DNA from: Tolypeutes matacus
Taxonomy: Eukaryota > Chordata > Mammalia > Cingulata > Chlamyphoridae
Direction: 5' to 3'
Length of the DNA: 64,000 nucleotides
Assembly: GCA_026826555.1 (NCBI GenBank)
Contig: JAKSZT010000116.1
Coordinates: 1,404,613 to 1,468,612 of the forward strand
In this document: positions 50,297 through 64,000 of the stretch, one piece after another
How positions within the stretch are numbered: position 1 is the stretch's first letter
How the letters are laid out: every line of letters begins with the position of its first letter
Notes under the pieces: generated by a model
Databases searched by the model: none
Told to the model about the DNA's origin: nothing
What the model saw: the letters and a program-made list of their open reading frames with translations, nothing else
Program-made: the position numbers and the translations under genes

Positions 50297-51909
50297 AGGG
50301 AATTTGCACCATGCTTACCAAGCATGAGGGAATCTATGTAAGGAAAAAAGGATGAGGTCAATGAGTTTTGCCAGTTTGCCATACGTAGTAGTTCTCCCCT
50401 TTACGTGTAATGAGTGTGAAATTTTCTTGGAAATTCAATCTCATGAGATATCTTAGAATTAATCCTTCAGAGAAACCATTTGGGATTTCATGAATTTGAG
50501 AATGCTAGAGTCACATCAATGAAACATGCAGGAGTAAAACCCTTTATATGTAAGGAATATTGGAAATCCTCCAGCCAGGCATTAAATCTCAATGAGCAAG
50601 AAATATTCATACATTACTTAGTATTGTAATGAACATGGGAATCCTTCAATCTGAAAATAAAGCATCATGGAATTTGAGAAAATTCAAACTAGAGAGAAAC
50701 CATATGAGTTTCCTGAATGTAGTCTGCTCTTTACAGTCATTTTTTACTCCTCATTTGAAAGCCATACAGGAGAAAATGCATAGAAATATAACACATGTGG
50801 AAAAATTTTCAACCTAATGGAAAACCGCTTTATTCATCAGAAAATTCTTACTGAAGAGAAACCATATATATGTGGGAAAGCTTTAATTCAAATGTCAAAT
50901 CTCAGATACAAGAAATTTTCTACTGCAAAGAAACCCTATGCATGTAGGGCATGTTAAGAAGCATTTAGGAACAAATCATATCTCACAGAGCACAGAAAAA
51001 AAATGAATGTAAAGAATGCAGAAAAGCCTTCAGCCAAAAGCAATAGTTTATTAAACATGACAGCACTCATTCAGGAGAAAAACCCTACATATGCAATGAA
51101 TGAGGAAAAACCTTCAACCAGAAGGAAAACTTCATTAACCATCTGAGAATACATACTGGAGAGAAACCCAATGAATGTGATGGACGTTGGAAAGCTTTCA
51201 TTCAGAAATCAAGACTCATTACACACTAGAGAAGACAAACTGGAGAGAAACCCTATATTTGTAATGAAGTAGGAAGCCTTCTTTAGCAAATCAAATCTCA
51301 CTGATCATGAGGAAATTCATAGCGAGGGGAAAAACCCTATATATGTAAGCAATGTGGAAGAGACTTCAGCCAGAGACAGTATCTCATTAAACATTACAAC
51401 CTTGATACTGGAGAGAAATCCTGTGAATGTAATGAATGTTAATCTCCAAAGAATCTCCAACTCCAGTCTGTGCAACTTGTCAATCGTTTAAGGAAGCATC
51501 CTGTGCAATTCAGGATGTCTTTCTCCTCTTGGAAAAGTGCACTTGCACTTTGTTCTGAGATCTGCTCCTCCCACATCTTCTTCCACACTCATCTGTTTTC
51601 AATTTATTACCAATAATTTATGCATCAGAACTCGTGATTTCTCTTCATTTATGTAAAGATGGGCTTTCCACGTATTTCAAATTATCCTGTTTTTTTTTTT
51701 TTTTCACTCGTTCTTCAATCTATAACATTCTGGGTAAGCATTTAAAAAATTACCATTTTAAAAATAATGCTGCCCATTATTGTAGCATTTTCTTATAAGG
51801 CACCCCAACCATTTATATTTTTTCAGTTTCTTCACCTGATTTTGATGTGGATTCAACTTTAACAGCCACTGAACTACAGTCACCTGCTTTCTACTTAGCT
51901 CCAATTTTC
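50297..51909 (+). pseudogene. inverted C2H2 zinc-finger pseudo-exon (U6)
   Basis: The only zinc-finger block on the plus strand. It reads from the pre-finger spacer (50,297-50,640) through fingers (about 50,840-51,440) to the shared C-terminal half-finger and the 3' flank (to 51,909). Finger cores such as [12 protein letters not shown] and linkers SGEKP and TGEKP are visible. There are at least three in-frame stops (in place of a ligand-adjacent residue near 50,958, after QKQ near 51,046, and in CNE-stop-GKTF near 51,102) and several small indels. It is the reverse complement of about 16,000-17,600 in order. Non-functional. Confidence 0.9.
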
Positions 51910-52142
51910 CTATATAAGGGGGGATAGCCCCAGAGACTGATGCCTTATCAGTGGGTTCTATTTTGGAATCTGTGCTCCTGAGAGTGACAGAATTAGACTC
52001 AAATAAGTCCTCCCTGCACATGGTTCACCAGTCCCTTCTATTCAAACCTATATGTGATGCTGGAGTTTTTAGGTATACTTCCAGAGACTGCAGCCTCCCA
52101 CCTACCTATGTGCCAGGTGTGCATGAAATCCAGGTGGAGCTT
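51910..52142 (+). mobile_element. L1 3' UTR patch at inversion junction
   Basis: 233 bp nearly identical to 37,250-37,480 of L1#1 and internal to its 3' UTR. It has no A tail and no target-site duplication. It joins the inverted zinc-finger block to direct-orientation unit sequence, with at most one or a few bases of overlap at each joint. Confidence 0.85.
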
Positions 52143-53355
52143 CAACTCCACTGCTTTTGAGAGCACCCTTAGGTTTGAATGTCTCCATTCTGTTGTAAAT
52201 GTAATCAATTCTTTGGAGAAGATATTAGTCTTTCAGTTTTATGGCCTGCTTTTGCCAACCCACCCCCCAGGCAAAATCTGTGTGCTCTGGGAATAATGGC
52301 ACACCTCTCTCGGTTACACACCTGATTTTGGAGGTAAGATTTTTTTGAGAAAGCACAGTATATTGAGTTCTTCTTGGACCATTGTAGGGAACAATGCAAT
52401 GGTTGTCAGCACACAATTTTGCTCAATTATGGCCAAACCCAAATACAGCCAATGCTTCATGAGTTCCCGTTTCTCTCAGACTTGGGAGACCCCTCCTGAT
52501 CCCTGTGCCCTGGGTTAATGACCTTGTTTGAATCTTGTATAGACCCCAGAATAGAATGTTCCTACCAGTCCATTGCTGTTTATGTAAGCCTTTTGTATGT
52601 AAGATAGTTTGGTTAGATTCAAATTAGGGTCCTTTTGATTAGTCACATTTTGTAAGATTGCTTTAGTTTAGTTAAGTTTCTCTGATTAGATTTCAGGCAC
52701 CAAGATGGACCCAAATCATTGTGCTGAAGTCCTACATACATGGAACCTACAGAGAAAGAGTGCTGTCATGTTTACCCTGCCATGTGAGATTTGCCTCCAG
52801 GATCTCCTATAACTGTTGAGAGACACAGAAACCCTGAGGGGCTGAGGGAGTGTCTAGGGGCTGGAGTCATGGAACATCTTGAAACTGAAAACATCCAGGC
52901 CAGAGGAGAAGGGATAGGTGTGTTCAGTTGCATCTGATGTCCCACTGCTGAACTCAGTGAGAAAGTGAGTTTGGAGGAGAAGGCAGAGAGAGACAGGCAG
53001 GCCCAAGGTTTTGCCTTGGCAGGAGTCCAGGAGCAGCTGACCCTTGTTAAGACAGCATTTTTTAGGATGACTTGGTTTAGACATTTTCAAAGCCTCAGAA
53101 CTGTAAGCTTTAACCCTAATAAATTCCAACATAAGCCAACCTATTTCTCATATTTTGCATTGCTATTGTGTGGCAAATTCAAAGAGCTAGGGACACAGGG
53201 ATGGAGAGCTGCCCTGTTCACAAATGGCAGTGTGATTCTTCTGCCAGGGAATTCACCTGTAAACTGTGAGTATCTCCACATTAGGCAGGAATGTGTACTG
53301 GTAAGATGGAGGGGGAAGTGCTCTTGGTCAGCAAGACCTGCAAGACAGGGTGTCC
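52143..53355. repeat. partial tandem unit U6b
   Basis: Matches 7,225-8,478 of U0 in direct orientation and includes the plus-strand MaLR-like LTR. The left end joins the L1 patch; the right end joins the 5' UTR of L1#3 within GACAGGGTGTC. It contains no gene. Confidence 0.85.
52583..53182 (+). mobile_element. MaLR-like LTR, plus strand (U6b)
   Basis: Colinear with 7,690-8,290. It keeps the CCTCAGAACTGTAAG motif and an AATAAA; the second AATAAA is mutated to ACATAA. Confidence 0.55.
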
Positions 53356-54134
53356 ACTAGGACCCTGGAAGGAACATTTCCTCCTTAGCTTTGCTTGCTG
53401 GTGTGGTTGTTTGGTTTTTCTTTGTTTATTTGTTGTCTCTTGCTTTTCTTTCCTCTTTCCTCCCCCATTTCTGTTTTCCTTCATTTTTAAAAACATTAGG
53501 TGCTGCTTGCTTACCTCTTCTTTGTTGTTCTTCTTCTGCAGTGATTTCCCATTCTCTATCTACATTGATATTATATCCCAGGCTATCTCTTATCCTTCCT
53601 TCATCTCTCTGCCTTCTGCTTTCTGTTGTGGTTCTTAGACACTACACTTTTTCTTTAGCCACAAGGTAAGGGTTCCAATTTCTATTCTATCTATTTTGAT
53701 TTCTTCTTATTTTATTAATATTAGCTTTTTCCTTTTAGCCCTTTCTTTACTCTTTCTCTCCTTCCTCGTCATTCTAGCATTCTAAATCATTATATGTACA
53801 TTCCTCTATTTGGTTCTCCTTCCAATTGTAGATACTCCACTTTTTTTCATTTTACAGTACCCTGCCTACCCAAGTTAAATATTCATTTCACTAAGTTCTA
53901 TTTGGCCCCTCTTCTAACTTGTATCAAAATTACTATTATCCTTCTTACATTCTCACATCTTTCAATTCCTCTGGAACTAATTTTTTGCCTTCAAGGTAAC
54001 ATAGAAAGAAGCAAGCAACAAAATAAGAAGAAAAAGTGTCAAAGAGAAGACTTAAAACACACACAGAGCCTCCAACTAAATAAAACATGAGAGGAGAGAG
54101 AAGTTAATCAACTCAATAAACCCAGCAAGATAAA

Positions 54135-55110
54135 ATGATGACTAGAGGGCAACAAAAATTACAAACCAGAGTGAGAAACAGGAAGACATGGACCACTCCA
54201 ATGAACAAACTAAAAACCAGGAATATATGCAGAACATCAAACAATTAATCAAAGACACCCAAAAAATATCATGAAACAACTTAATGAAGTGAAGGAAGAC
54301 ATTAAGGATATAAGGAAGACACTGGGAGAACATACTAAAGAAATTGTAAACATACACAGAAAGATAACAGATCTGATGGTGATCAGTGGCACAGTCCAAG
54401 AAACCAAAAGGATGCTGGTATCACATAACAGCAGATTTGAACAGACAGAAGAAAGAACTTGTGATGTGGAAGACAATACAGCTGAAATCAAACAGATAGT
54501 AGAACAGATAGACAAAAAAATATTAAAATCCAGCAGGACTCAAGGATTTAACTGAGAACACAAAACACACAAACATATGCATTATAGGCATCCCAGAAGG
54601 AGAAGAGAAGGGAAAGGGAATAGAAGTTGTGTTGAAGGAAATAATGGTTGAAAACCTCCCAACCCTATTGAGAGAGATGGATGTGCAGATCTAAGAAGCA
54701 AAGCACAACCCAAACAGTATAAATCCCAACAGGCCAACGCCAGACATATACTTGTCAAAATGTCCAATGCTCAAGACAAAGAGAAAACACTCAAGGCAGG
54801 AAGAGAAAAGAGAACCATCACATATAAGGGATGCACAATAAGATTAAGTGCTGATTTCTCATCTGAAACCATGGAGGAAAGAAGACAGTGGTATGACATA
54901 ATCAAAGTACTAAAAGAAAAAAAAATTCCAGCCACAAATTCTGTAGCCAGGAAAACTGACATTCAAAAATGATGGAGAGTTCAAAATATTCACAGATAAA
55001 CAAAAATTAAGAGTGTATGTCAATAAGAAACTGGCATTTCAAGTAATACTAAAGGAAATTCTACAAGTTGAAAAGAAAAATCAGGAGTTAAGAGAGTTTA
55101 AAAACAACTA
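54135..55110 (+). pseudogene. L1#3 ORF1, broken
   Basis: Starts at the ATGATG matching 30,699. The coiled-coil part is open only from 54,271 to 54,555. The RRM/C-terminal part survives at 54,760-54,972 (AGREKRTITYKG) in another phase. It keeps the segment near 54,520-54,580 that L1#1 has lost, and a sense codon where L1#1 has TGA. Several frameshifts; not translatable as a whole. Confidence 0.85.
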
Positions 55111-55165
55111 GAAAGACAAAAACAGAAACAAAACAACATAGGACATATATTAATCCAAAGAAAAT

Positions 55166-58966
<3,801 letters not shown>

Positions 58967-59707
58967 ACTGAGAAAAGTGAGCAGTCTTTGAGAACCATTG
59001 TCTGAAAGATAGGTTAACAAGGGAGAGTAAGAGAAGAGTAGGCTGTGAGCCATCACCCATATGAACATAAACCATGGTAAAGGGATAGAGTATAGTTGCA
59101 TATTGAAGGATAAGAGAGATGGGTAGAGATATTGCTGGGTTTGGTGGCAAAGGGTTGACAGTTGACAGATGTTTGATTAGAAAGGGTAGGTTGGAATACC
59201 CAGGGCATGTAAATATGAATCTTGTCATCCCATGTGTTAAGACAGGGGAATGGGATGGAAGGAACAGTTAAGAACAAATGGGGTATTTAGTGGTCATGGG
59301 AAAGATTTTTCATTACCTTACAGTAATGGACACAGGACATGGTAAATATCATAAAAAATTATTAAACTGTACCATCAAAATTGTAAACTATACTGTAAAC
59401 CATTGACAATGTTTAGTTGCTATATTTTACTATCTGAATAACAGATATAACAATGCTAACATCCATTTCTAAAAAAAGGTTTTAATATGGGTTGGGGTAG
59501 TGGGAGGGAAGTTGGGTATGTGGGAGTCTCTAGTATTCTGTGTGTAAGTTTGCTGTGACCTAAAACTTCTTTGAAAATTAAATGAAAATTTGGGAGACAC
59601 TGGGGAATGAGAGGGGGAAGGTGTCACAGTAGAGTAGACATGCAAAAATACAGTGATAAAAGGAAAAAAGAATATTTTTTTAAAAAGAGGATTGTTTTGT
59701 TTTGATT

Positions 59708-60517
59708 TTTCCTATTTTTTTGTAAGAAAATAAATTGATCTTTTTTATTTAAGCCTGACATTTTGTGGTAGTTTGTTACAGCAGGCTTAGGAAACTAAAA
59801 GAGCAGTTTCTTTTTACATTAAAGAGTATATATATGCAAATAGATAGTGAAGATTGCAGCACATCAAGAATGTAATCATTACCCCTAAATTGTAACCTTG
59901 AAAGAGGTTAAAATGAGAAAGTTTGAGTTGTATATTATGTAACCATAATTTTAAAAATTACAAAAAATTTCCCAAGAAACATACAGATTCATCCACAAAA
60001 TGGTAGAAACCTCCTTACACTAGGGGCATAGGAACCAATCCAATCAACTGCTGGTTGAATGAGCCTCCCTCACACAAAGATAATTTCCAAGAAGCCAAGA
60101 TGAAATACACAACCATATACATCCTTGGATTGTTGAAGACTGTGTGCACATCTGATTCCATGCCCTGCCTGAGATCCAGCAGGAGCATTTTCCAACTGAG
60201 GTAAACTGATGAAAATGTCTCCTTCTGCTCTCTTGGTCACTGTGCCTTGAGGCCAAGGTGGTGCCTCCACAGATGATGTATTTCATAGAAAGTGAGAAAA
60301 CTCAAAATCTGTAATCCCACTTCTACCTATTTACTCAAGTGACCTGAAATTATTTTCACACAAAATCCTTCACACAAATACTGAGCAGCATTGTTCTTGA
60401 TCACCAATAATGGAAAAAATAAAAATGTTCATCAACAGGTGGGAAAAAAAGAGAGGAAAATAGTAAAGAATAGATTGGTTGCTCAGAATAATATGGGGTC
60501 TCTTTCCTATTTTTTTG
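59708..60517. mobile_element. tail-less 780-bp insertion with 15-bp duplication
   Basis: TTTCCTATTTTTTTG occurs at 59,708-59,722 and 60,503-60,517. The other L1 copies have a single such site followed by GAATG. The insert begins with a MaLR-type LTR 3' end (AATAAATTGATC, then TGTGGTAGTTTGTTACAGCAG). It then has unassigned sequence (59,800-60,290, no gene) and a stretch resembling an old L1 ORF2 C-terminus (about 60,350-60,440). There is no poly(A) on either strand at the edges. Confidence 0.7.
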
Positions 60518-61255
60518 AATGTCAAATCTGCTAATTATATTTGTTTTTAGTTTAGATTTTTTTCCTCTGAGTTTCCTTGTATTTATCCTTTGCATTAAAG
60601 CTTATCATTATTATTTCTTTATCCTATTAATTGTATTTGGTTTTTATATGGGTTTTATGTTCAAGGAAGGTTTAGATCACAGAAGGGTTACAATGGGGAC
60701 TGCAGAGGATCATTGGTGGGGGTTGTCTGGGATGGGGGATTCATGGGAGTAAGTACATCTGAATATACATGAAAGATATATGAAATTGTTCAAAGAATCA
60801 AGGGATGGGGCTGAGTCTTTGCTCTTGTAATTGAAATTTAGCCTACTGTTATGGGATGCCTAAGTGTTGCCACCTGGGAGCCTCCCTGTGGCTCAAATGT
60901 GGCCTCTCTAAAGCAAACTCAGGATATCAATGCATTACTTTCCCCCCAATGTGGGACATGACTCCTGGGGATGAAGCTCCCTGGCAATGAGGGATTAATA
61001 CCATGTGCCAACTGGCAAAATGATTGGAAAAAGACCCTGAATAAAGTGGGAAAAGGTAAAGAGAAATGAGTTCATGTGGCTAAGACTACAAAGAAAGTCA
61101 GAAGGTCATCCCAGAGGTAAAGCTTATGCACACCTCAGTAGGATCTCATAGAACACCAAAGTGGATATCACCCTACACAGAGGGGATCCTGAAGGATCTG
61201 GAGACATCCAGGTCCTATATAAGTCAGGATTGCCACAGAGATTGATGTCTTATTA

Positions 61256-61663
61256 GTGGGCTCTACTTTGGAATCTGTTCTCCTGGGAGTGACAGAGTTG
61301 GACTCAAATAAGTCCTCCCTGCATATGGTCCATCAGTCCCTTATATTCAAACCTATATGTGATGCTGGAGGTTTTAGGTGTAGTTCCAGAGACTGGAGCC
61401 TCTGGCCTACCTATGTGCCAGGTGTGCGTGGAATCTCAGTGACACTGCAACTCCTACCCTACAGCTCAATGGACTCATCCAAATCACCTGGTGAGGAGAC
61501 GACACTGGTCAGTGGCCATCCTAGGGAATGGAGAGGGCCTGCACCTGCAGGCAGGATAATCACATCCACTGTATCAATGAGATATAATCCCTCTCTCACT
61601 TGGAATTGGAGTGGATATCACCATCCCATTCCCCTCAGAATTGGGGGAAGAGCTATGGACTAG
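61256..61663 (+). other. 136-codon open frame in L1#3 3' UTR
   Basis: The longest version of the frame shared by the L1 3' UTRs of this window. It starts MGSTLESVLLGVTELD and runs to a stop after GRAMD. It has no domain, signal peptide or membrane segment that I recognise. It stays open although ORF1 and ORF2 of the same element are broken. Coding status is unknown. Confidence 0.35.
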
Positions 61664-62227
61664 AGTGGACTTAATGGTATTCAGTTGTAGACATATTTTG
61701 ATTCAAGCAATGGAAGAAATTATAACAGTGAGGTGGAGCCGGTGGCCACTGGACACTTTTGGGGCAGGGAGGCAAAGGGCAATTGAAATATAGGGAGGTT
61801 TTCAGGGCTTGAGGTTGTCCTGAGTGGCATCGCAGGGACGAATGTAGGCCACTTTACATCAGCATTTACTATGCATAACTGTATGGAAGAGATCTCATCT
61901 ACGATGTGAACTGTGGTCTATGCTTGGTGGCAAGCCCCCAGGATGTGTATATCCATTGTTGGTGATGTGCCACACTGATGAAGGAGGTTTGTGTGGGATG
62001 TTGTGGGAGGTGTGGGAGGTGGGGAAATTGGGAAGCCCTGTAATTTCTGTGAAATATTTAGGTAATCTAAGCACCTTTTAAAAAATATATATATGAAAAG
62101 AAATAAGAGTTACATAAGCTAATGCAAATATATGCATATATATTTTTATATAATTTTACAAATATTGGTATGTATTGTGAAAAATTTGATTTTTACCCAC
62201 AAGAAAAAAAGAAAAAAAAAAGAAAGA

Positions 62228-63660
62228 AAATGCTGCAATAACGGGCAGAATTATTTTGAAAATGGTAATTTTTAAATGCTTACCCAGAATGTAATGGATT
62301 GAAGAACCAGTGAAAACAACCAGGTATTTTGAAATAATTGGAAAGCCCATCTTCATATAAACTAAGAGAAATCTCGAGTTCTGATGCATGAATTAGTGGT
62401 AAAAATTGAACACACATGAGTGTGGAAGAATATGTGGGAGGAGAAGATCTCAGAACAAACTGCAAGCGCACTTTTCCTCGAGGAAAAAGACATCCTGAAT
62501 TGCACAGTCACAGCCGCTTCCTTAAAACATTGGCAACAAGTTGCACCAACTGTAGGTGGAGATTCTTTGGAGATTCACATTCATTCTATTCACAGGGTTT
62601 CTCTCCAGTATGAATGTTGTAATGTTTAATGAGATACTGTGTTTGGCTGAAGGCTTTCCAACATTTCTTACATATATCGGGTTTCCTTCCACTGTGAATT
62701 TTCTCATGGTCAGTGAGATTTGATTTGCTACTGAAGGGTTTCCTACATTTCTTACATATATAGGGTTTCTCACCTGTTTGTCTTCTCTGGTGTGCAATGA
62801 GGCTTGATTTCTGAATGAAAGCTTTCCCACATCCATCACACGCACATGGATTCTCTCCAGTATGTATTCTCAGAGTCTTATCCACATTCATTGCATACAT
62901 AGGGTTTTTCTCCAGAATGAATACTTTGATGTTTAATGAAAGATTGCTTTTATCTGAAGGCTTTTCTGCATTCTATACATTCATTTTGTTTTTGTTCACT
63001 ATGAGTTTTTTCATGTTCTGTGAGATATGATTTGTACCTAAAGGCTTTTTCACATGCCCTACATGCATACTGTTTCTTTGCAATAGGAAATCCCTTGTAT
63101 CTGAGATTTGATATTTGAATTAAAGCTTTCCCACATATATATGATTTCTCTTCAGTAAGAATTTTCTGATAAATACAGAGGTTTTCTGTCAGGTTGAAAA
63201 CTTTCCCACATGTATGACATTTTATATTTGTTCCCCTGTATGGCTTTTAAAATGAGAAGAAAAAAATGATAGTAAAGAGCAGCCTACATTCAGGAGACTC
63301 ATATGGTTTCTCTCTAGTTTGAATTTTCCCATATTCCATGAGCTTTTGTTTCTGATGGAAGCATTCCCATGTTCATTACAATACAACTAATGTATGAATA
63401 TTTCATGCTCAATGAGATTTAATGCCTGACTGAAGGATTTCCAATATCCCTTGCATACACAGGGTTTTACTCATGCATGTTTCTTTGATGTGACTCTAGC
63501 TTGCCCAAATTCATGAATTCCCAAGTTGTTTCTCTGAAGGATTAATTCTCAGGTATATCGTGATATTGAATTTCCAAGATAACTTCACACTCATTACACT
63601 TAGAGGGGAGGACTACGATGTGGAGAAAATTCCTTCCAAGTGAAGTTACATTCATAGAAT
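62228..63660 (-). pseudogene. C2H2 zinc-finger pseudo-exon (U7)
   Basis: A 104-codon open frame (62,586-62,900) holds three complete fingers with all ligands: CDGCGKAF...H, CKKCRKPF...H and CKKCWKAF...H. They are joined by TGEKP and SGRKP linkers. The next residues end in a stop inside the terminal half-finger (PCE-stop), which is open in other copies. A deletion fuses the fingers to an upstream relic near 62,880, and another removes the spacer near 63,625. It is the cleanest three-finger set in the window, yet still a pseudogene. Confidence 0.9.
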
Positions 63661-63831
63661 TGTTATTTTGAGGAAACAATGCTTGTGGTCACAGAAAAGA
63701 TTTTCCCAATTTTCTTACATTCTCTCCCTTCATCTTAAGTCTGTACTGCTGTGGATGTGGATATAGTTTCACTCACAAGCCTTGTGTTATTTGTTTTTTT
63801 CTGCTTCTTAATGTCCTATGCTTCTTCATAG

Positions 63832-63925
63832 TTTGGGGTGCAGCAAAAGCAGTGCTTAGAGGGTAATTTATAGCATTGAATGCATTCATTAGAAAAGAGG
63901 AAAGATCCAATAGCAATCATCTAAA
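63832..63925 (+). mobile_element. short L1 ORF2 relic (U7)
   Basis: Same relic at the same distance from the zinc-finger block as in U0-U5, with AGTGCTTAGAGGGTAATTTATAG. Confidence 0.7.
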
Positions 63926-64000
63926 TGTCCAATATGGGAAGTGCAACAATGTCTCCTTTTTATTTGTTCTATCATCCAAGGCTCTTGCTTCAAATTAGCA

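Larger units (their letters stand above)
58967..62214 (+). other. L1#3 3' UTR (with insertion)
   Basis: Two-part 3' UTR as in L1#1. Part one is 58,967-59,722 and part two is 60,503-62,200. A 136-codon frame lies at 61,256-61,663. It ends in a short (TA)n, then an A/G-rich tail at 62,203-62,228. Confidence 0.75.
62215..64000. repeat. ZNF unit U7, continues past window
   Basis: Begins at the AAAATGCTGCAATAACGGGCAG segment after the L1#3 tail. It contains the zinc-finger block and the L1 relic and runs off the window. Confidence 0.85.

Overview
This is mammalian nuclear DNA with no intact gene in it: an A+T-rich, repeat-dense stretch of a decayed C2H2 zinc-finger (KRAB-ZNF-type) cluster, heavily rebuilt by LINE-1 and endogenous retrovirus (ERV) insertions. 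The long L1 3' UTR blocks (for example 36,900-37,700) and the LTR-like block with the ending CAAACTGCTACA match repeat sequence I remember from xenarthran genomes (sloth, armadillo, anteater). I saw no primate Alu, rodent B1/B2 or carnivore tRNA-Lys SINE. Xenarthra is therefore my best guess, from memory and not from a search. The lack of obvious armadillo-type DAS SINEs leans weakly toward sloth or anteater.

Layout. 1-2,036 is A+T-rich sequence with a possible retroviral polypurine tract at 260-274. 2,037-2,290 is an LTR fragment with a clear TATA box. 2,700-5,030 is a minus-strand betaretrovirus-like (ERV-K, class II) remnant: 5' LTR, Lys-type primer binding site and broken gag, with a truncated tRNA-Thr copy inserted into the gag. 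5,031-28,929 is a tandem array of about 6-kb units. Each complete unit holds, in + order, a minus-strand C2H2 zinc-finger pseudo-exon, a short L1 ORF2 relic, a minus-strand MaLR-like LTR, a plus-strand MaLR-like LTR, and about 1.8 kb without a recognisable gene. One unit (21,977-26,025) has lost its zinc-finger block.

28,930-43,920 is an L1 cluster: a near full-length L1 (5' UTR, ORF1, ORF2 and a very long 3' UTR), abutting a second 5'-truncated L1. The second L1 carries a nested L1 3'-UTR insertion with target-site duplication and 5' inversion. 43,921-46,336 is another zinc-finger unit. It is followed by an LTR-less gammaretrovirus-like gag-pro-pol fragment (46,337-48,935), an L1 3' end, a second ERV-K gag+LTR fragment, and an inverted zinc-finger block (50,297-51,909). 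A 233-bp patch of L1 3' UTR joins that block to a further piece of unit. 53,356-62,214 is a third L1, interrupted by a 780-bp tail-less insertion, and 62,215-64,000 begins another zinc-finger unit.

How the parts relate. All zinc-finger copies are pseudogenes, with frameshifts, stops and lost Cys/His. The same L1-to-zinc-finger junction at about 43,910 and 62,215 shows that L1 insertion preceded at least one segmental duplication. The locus is best read as a ZNF cluster that expanded by tandem duplication, decayed, and was reshuffled by L1 and ERV insertion. I found no undescribed functional system. The most interesting observations are the tail-less tRNA-Thr insertion, the twin-primed nested L1, an unusually long composite L1 3' UTR with a recurrent open frame, and the inversion junction patched with L1 sequence.
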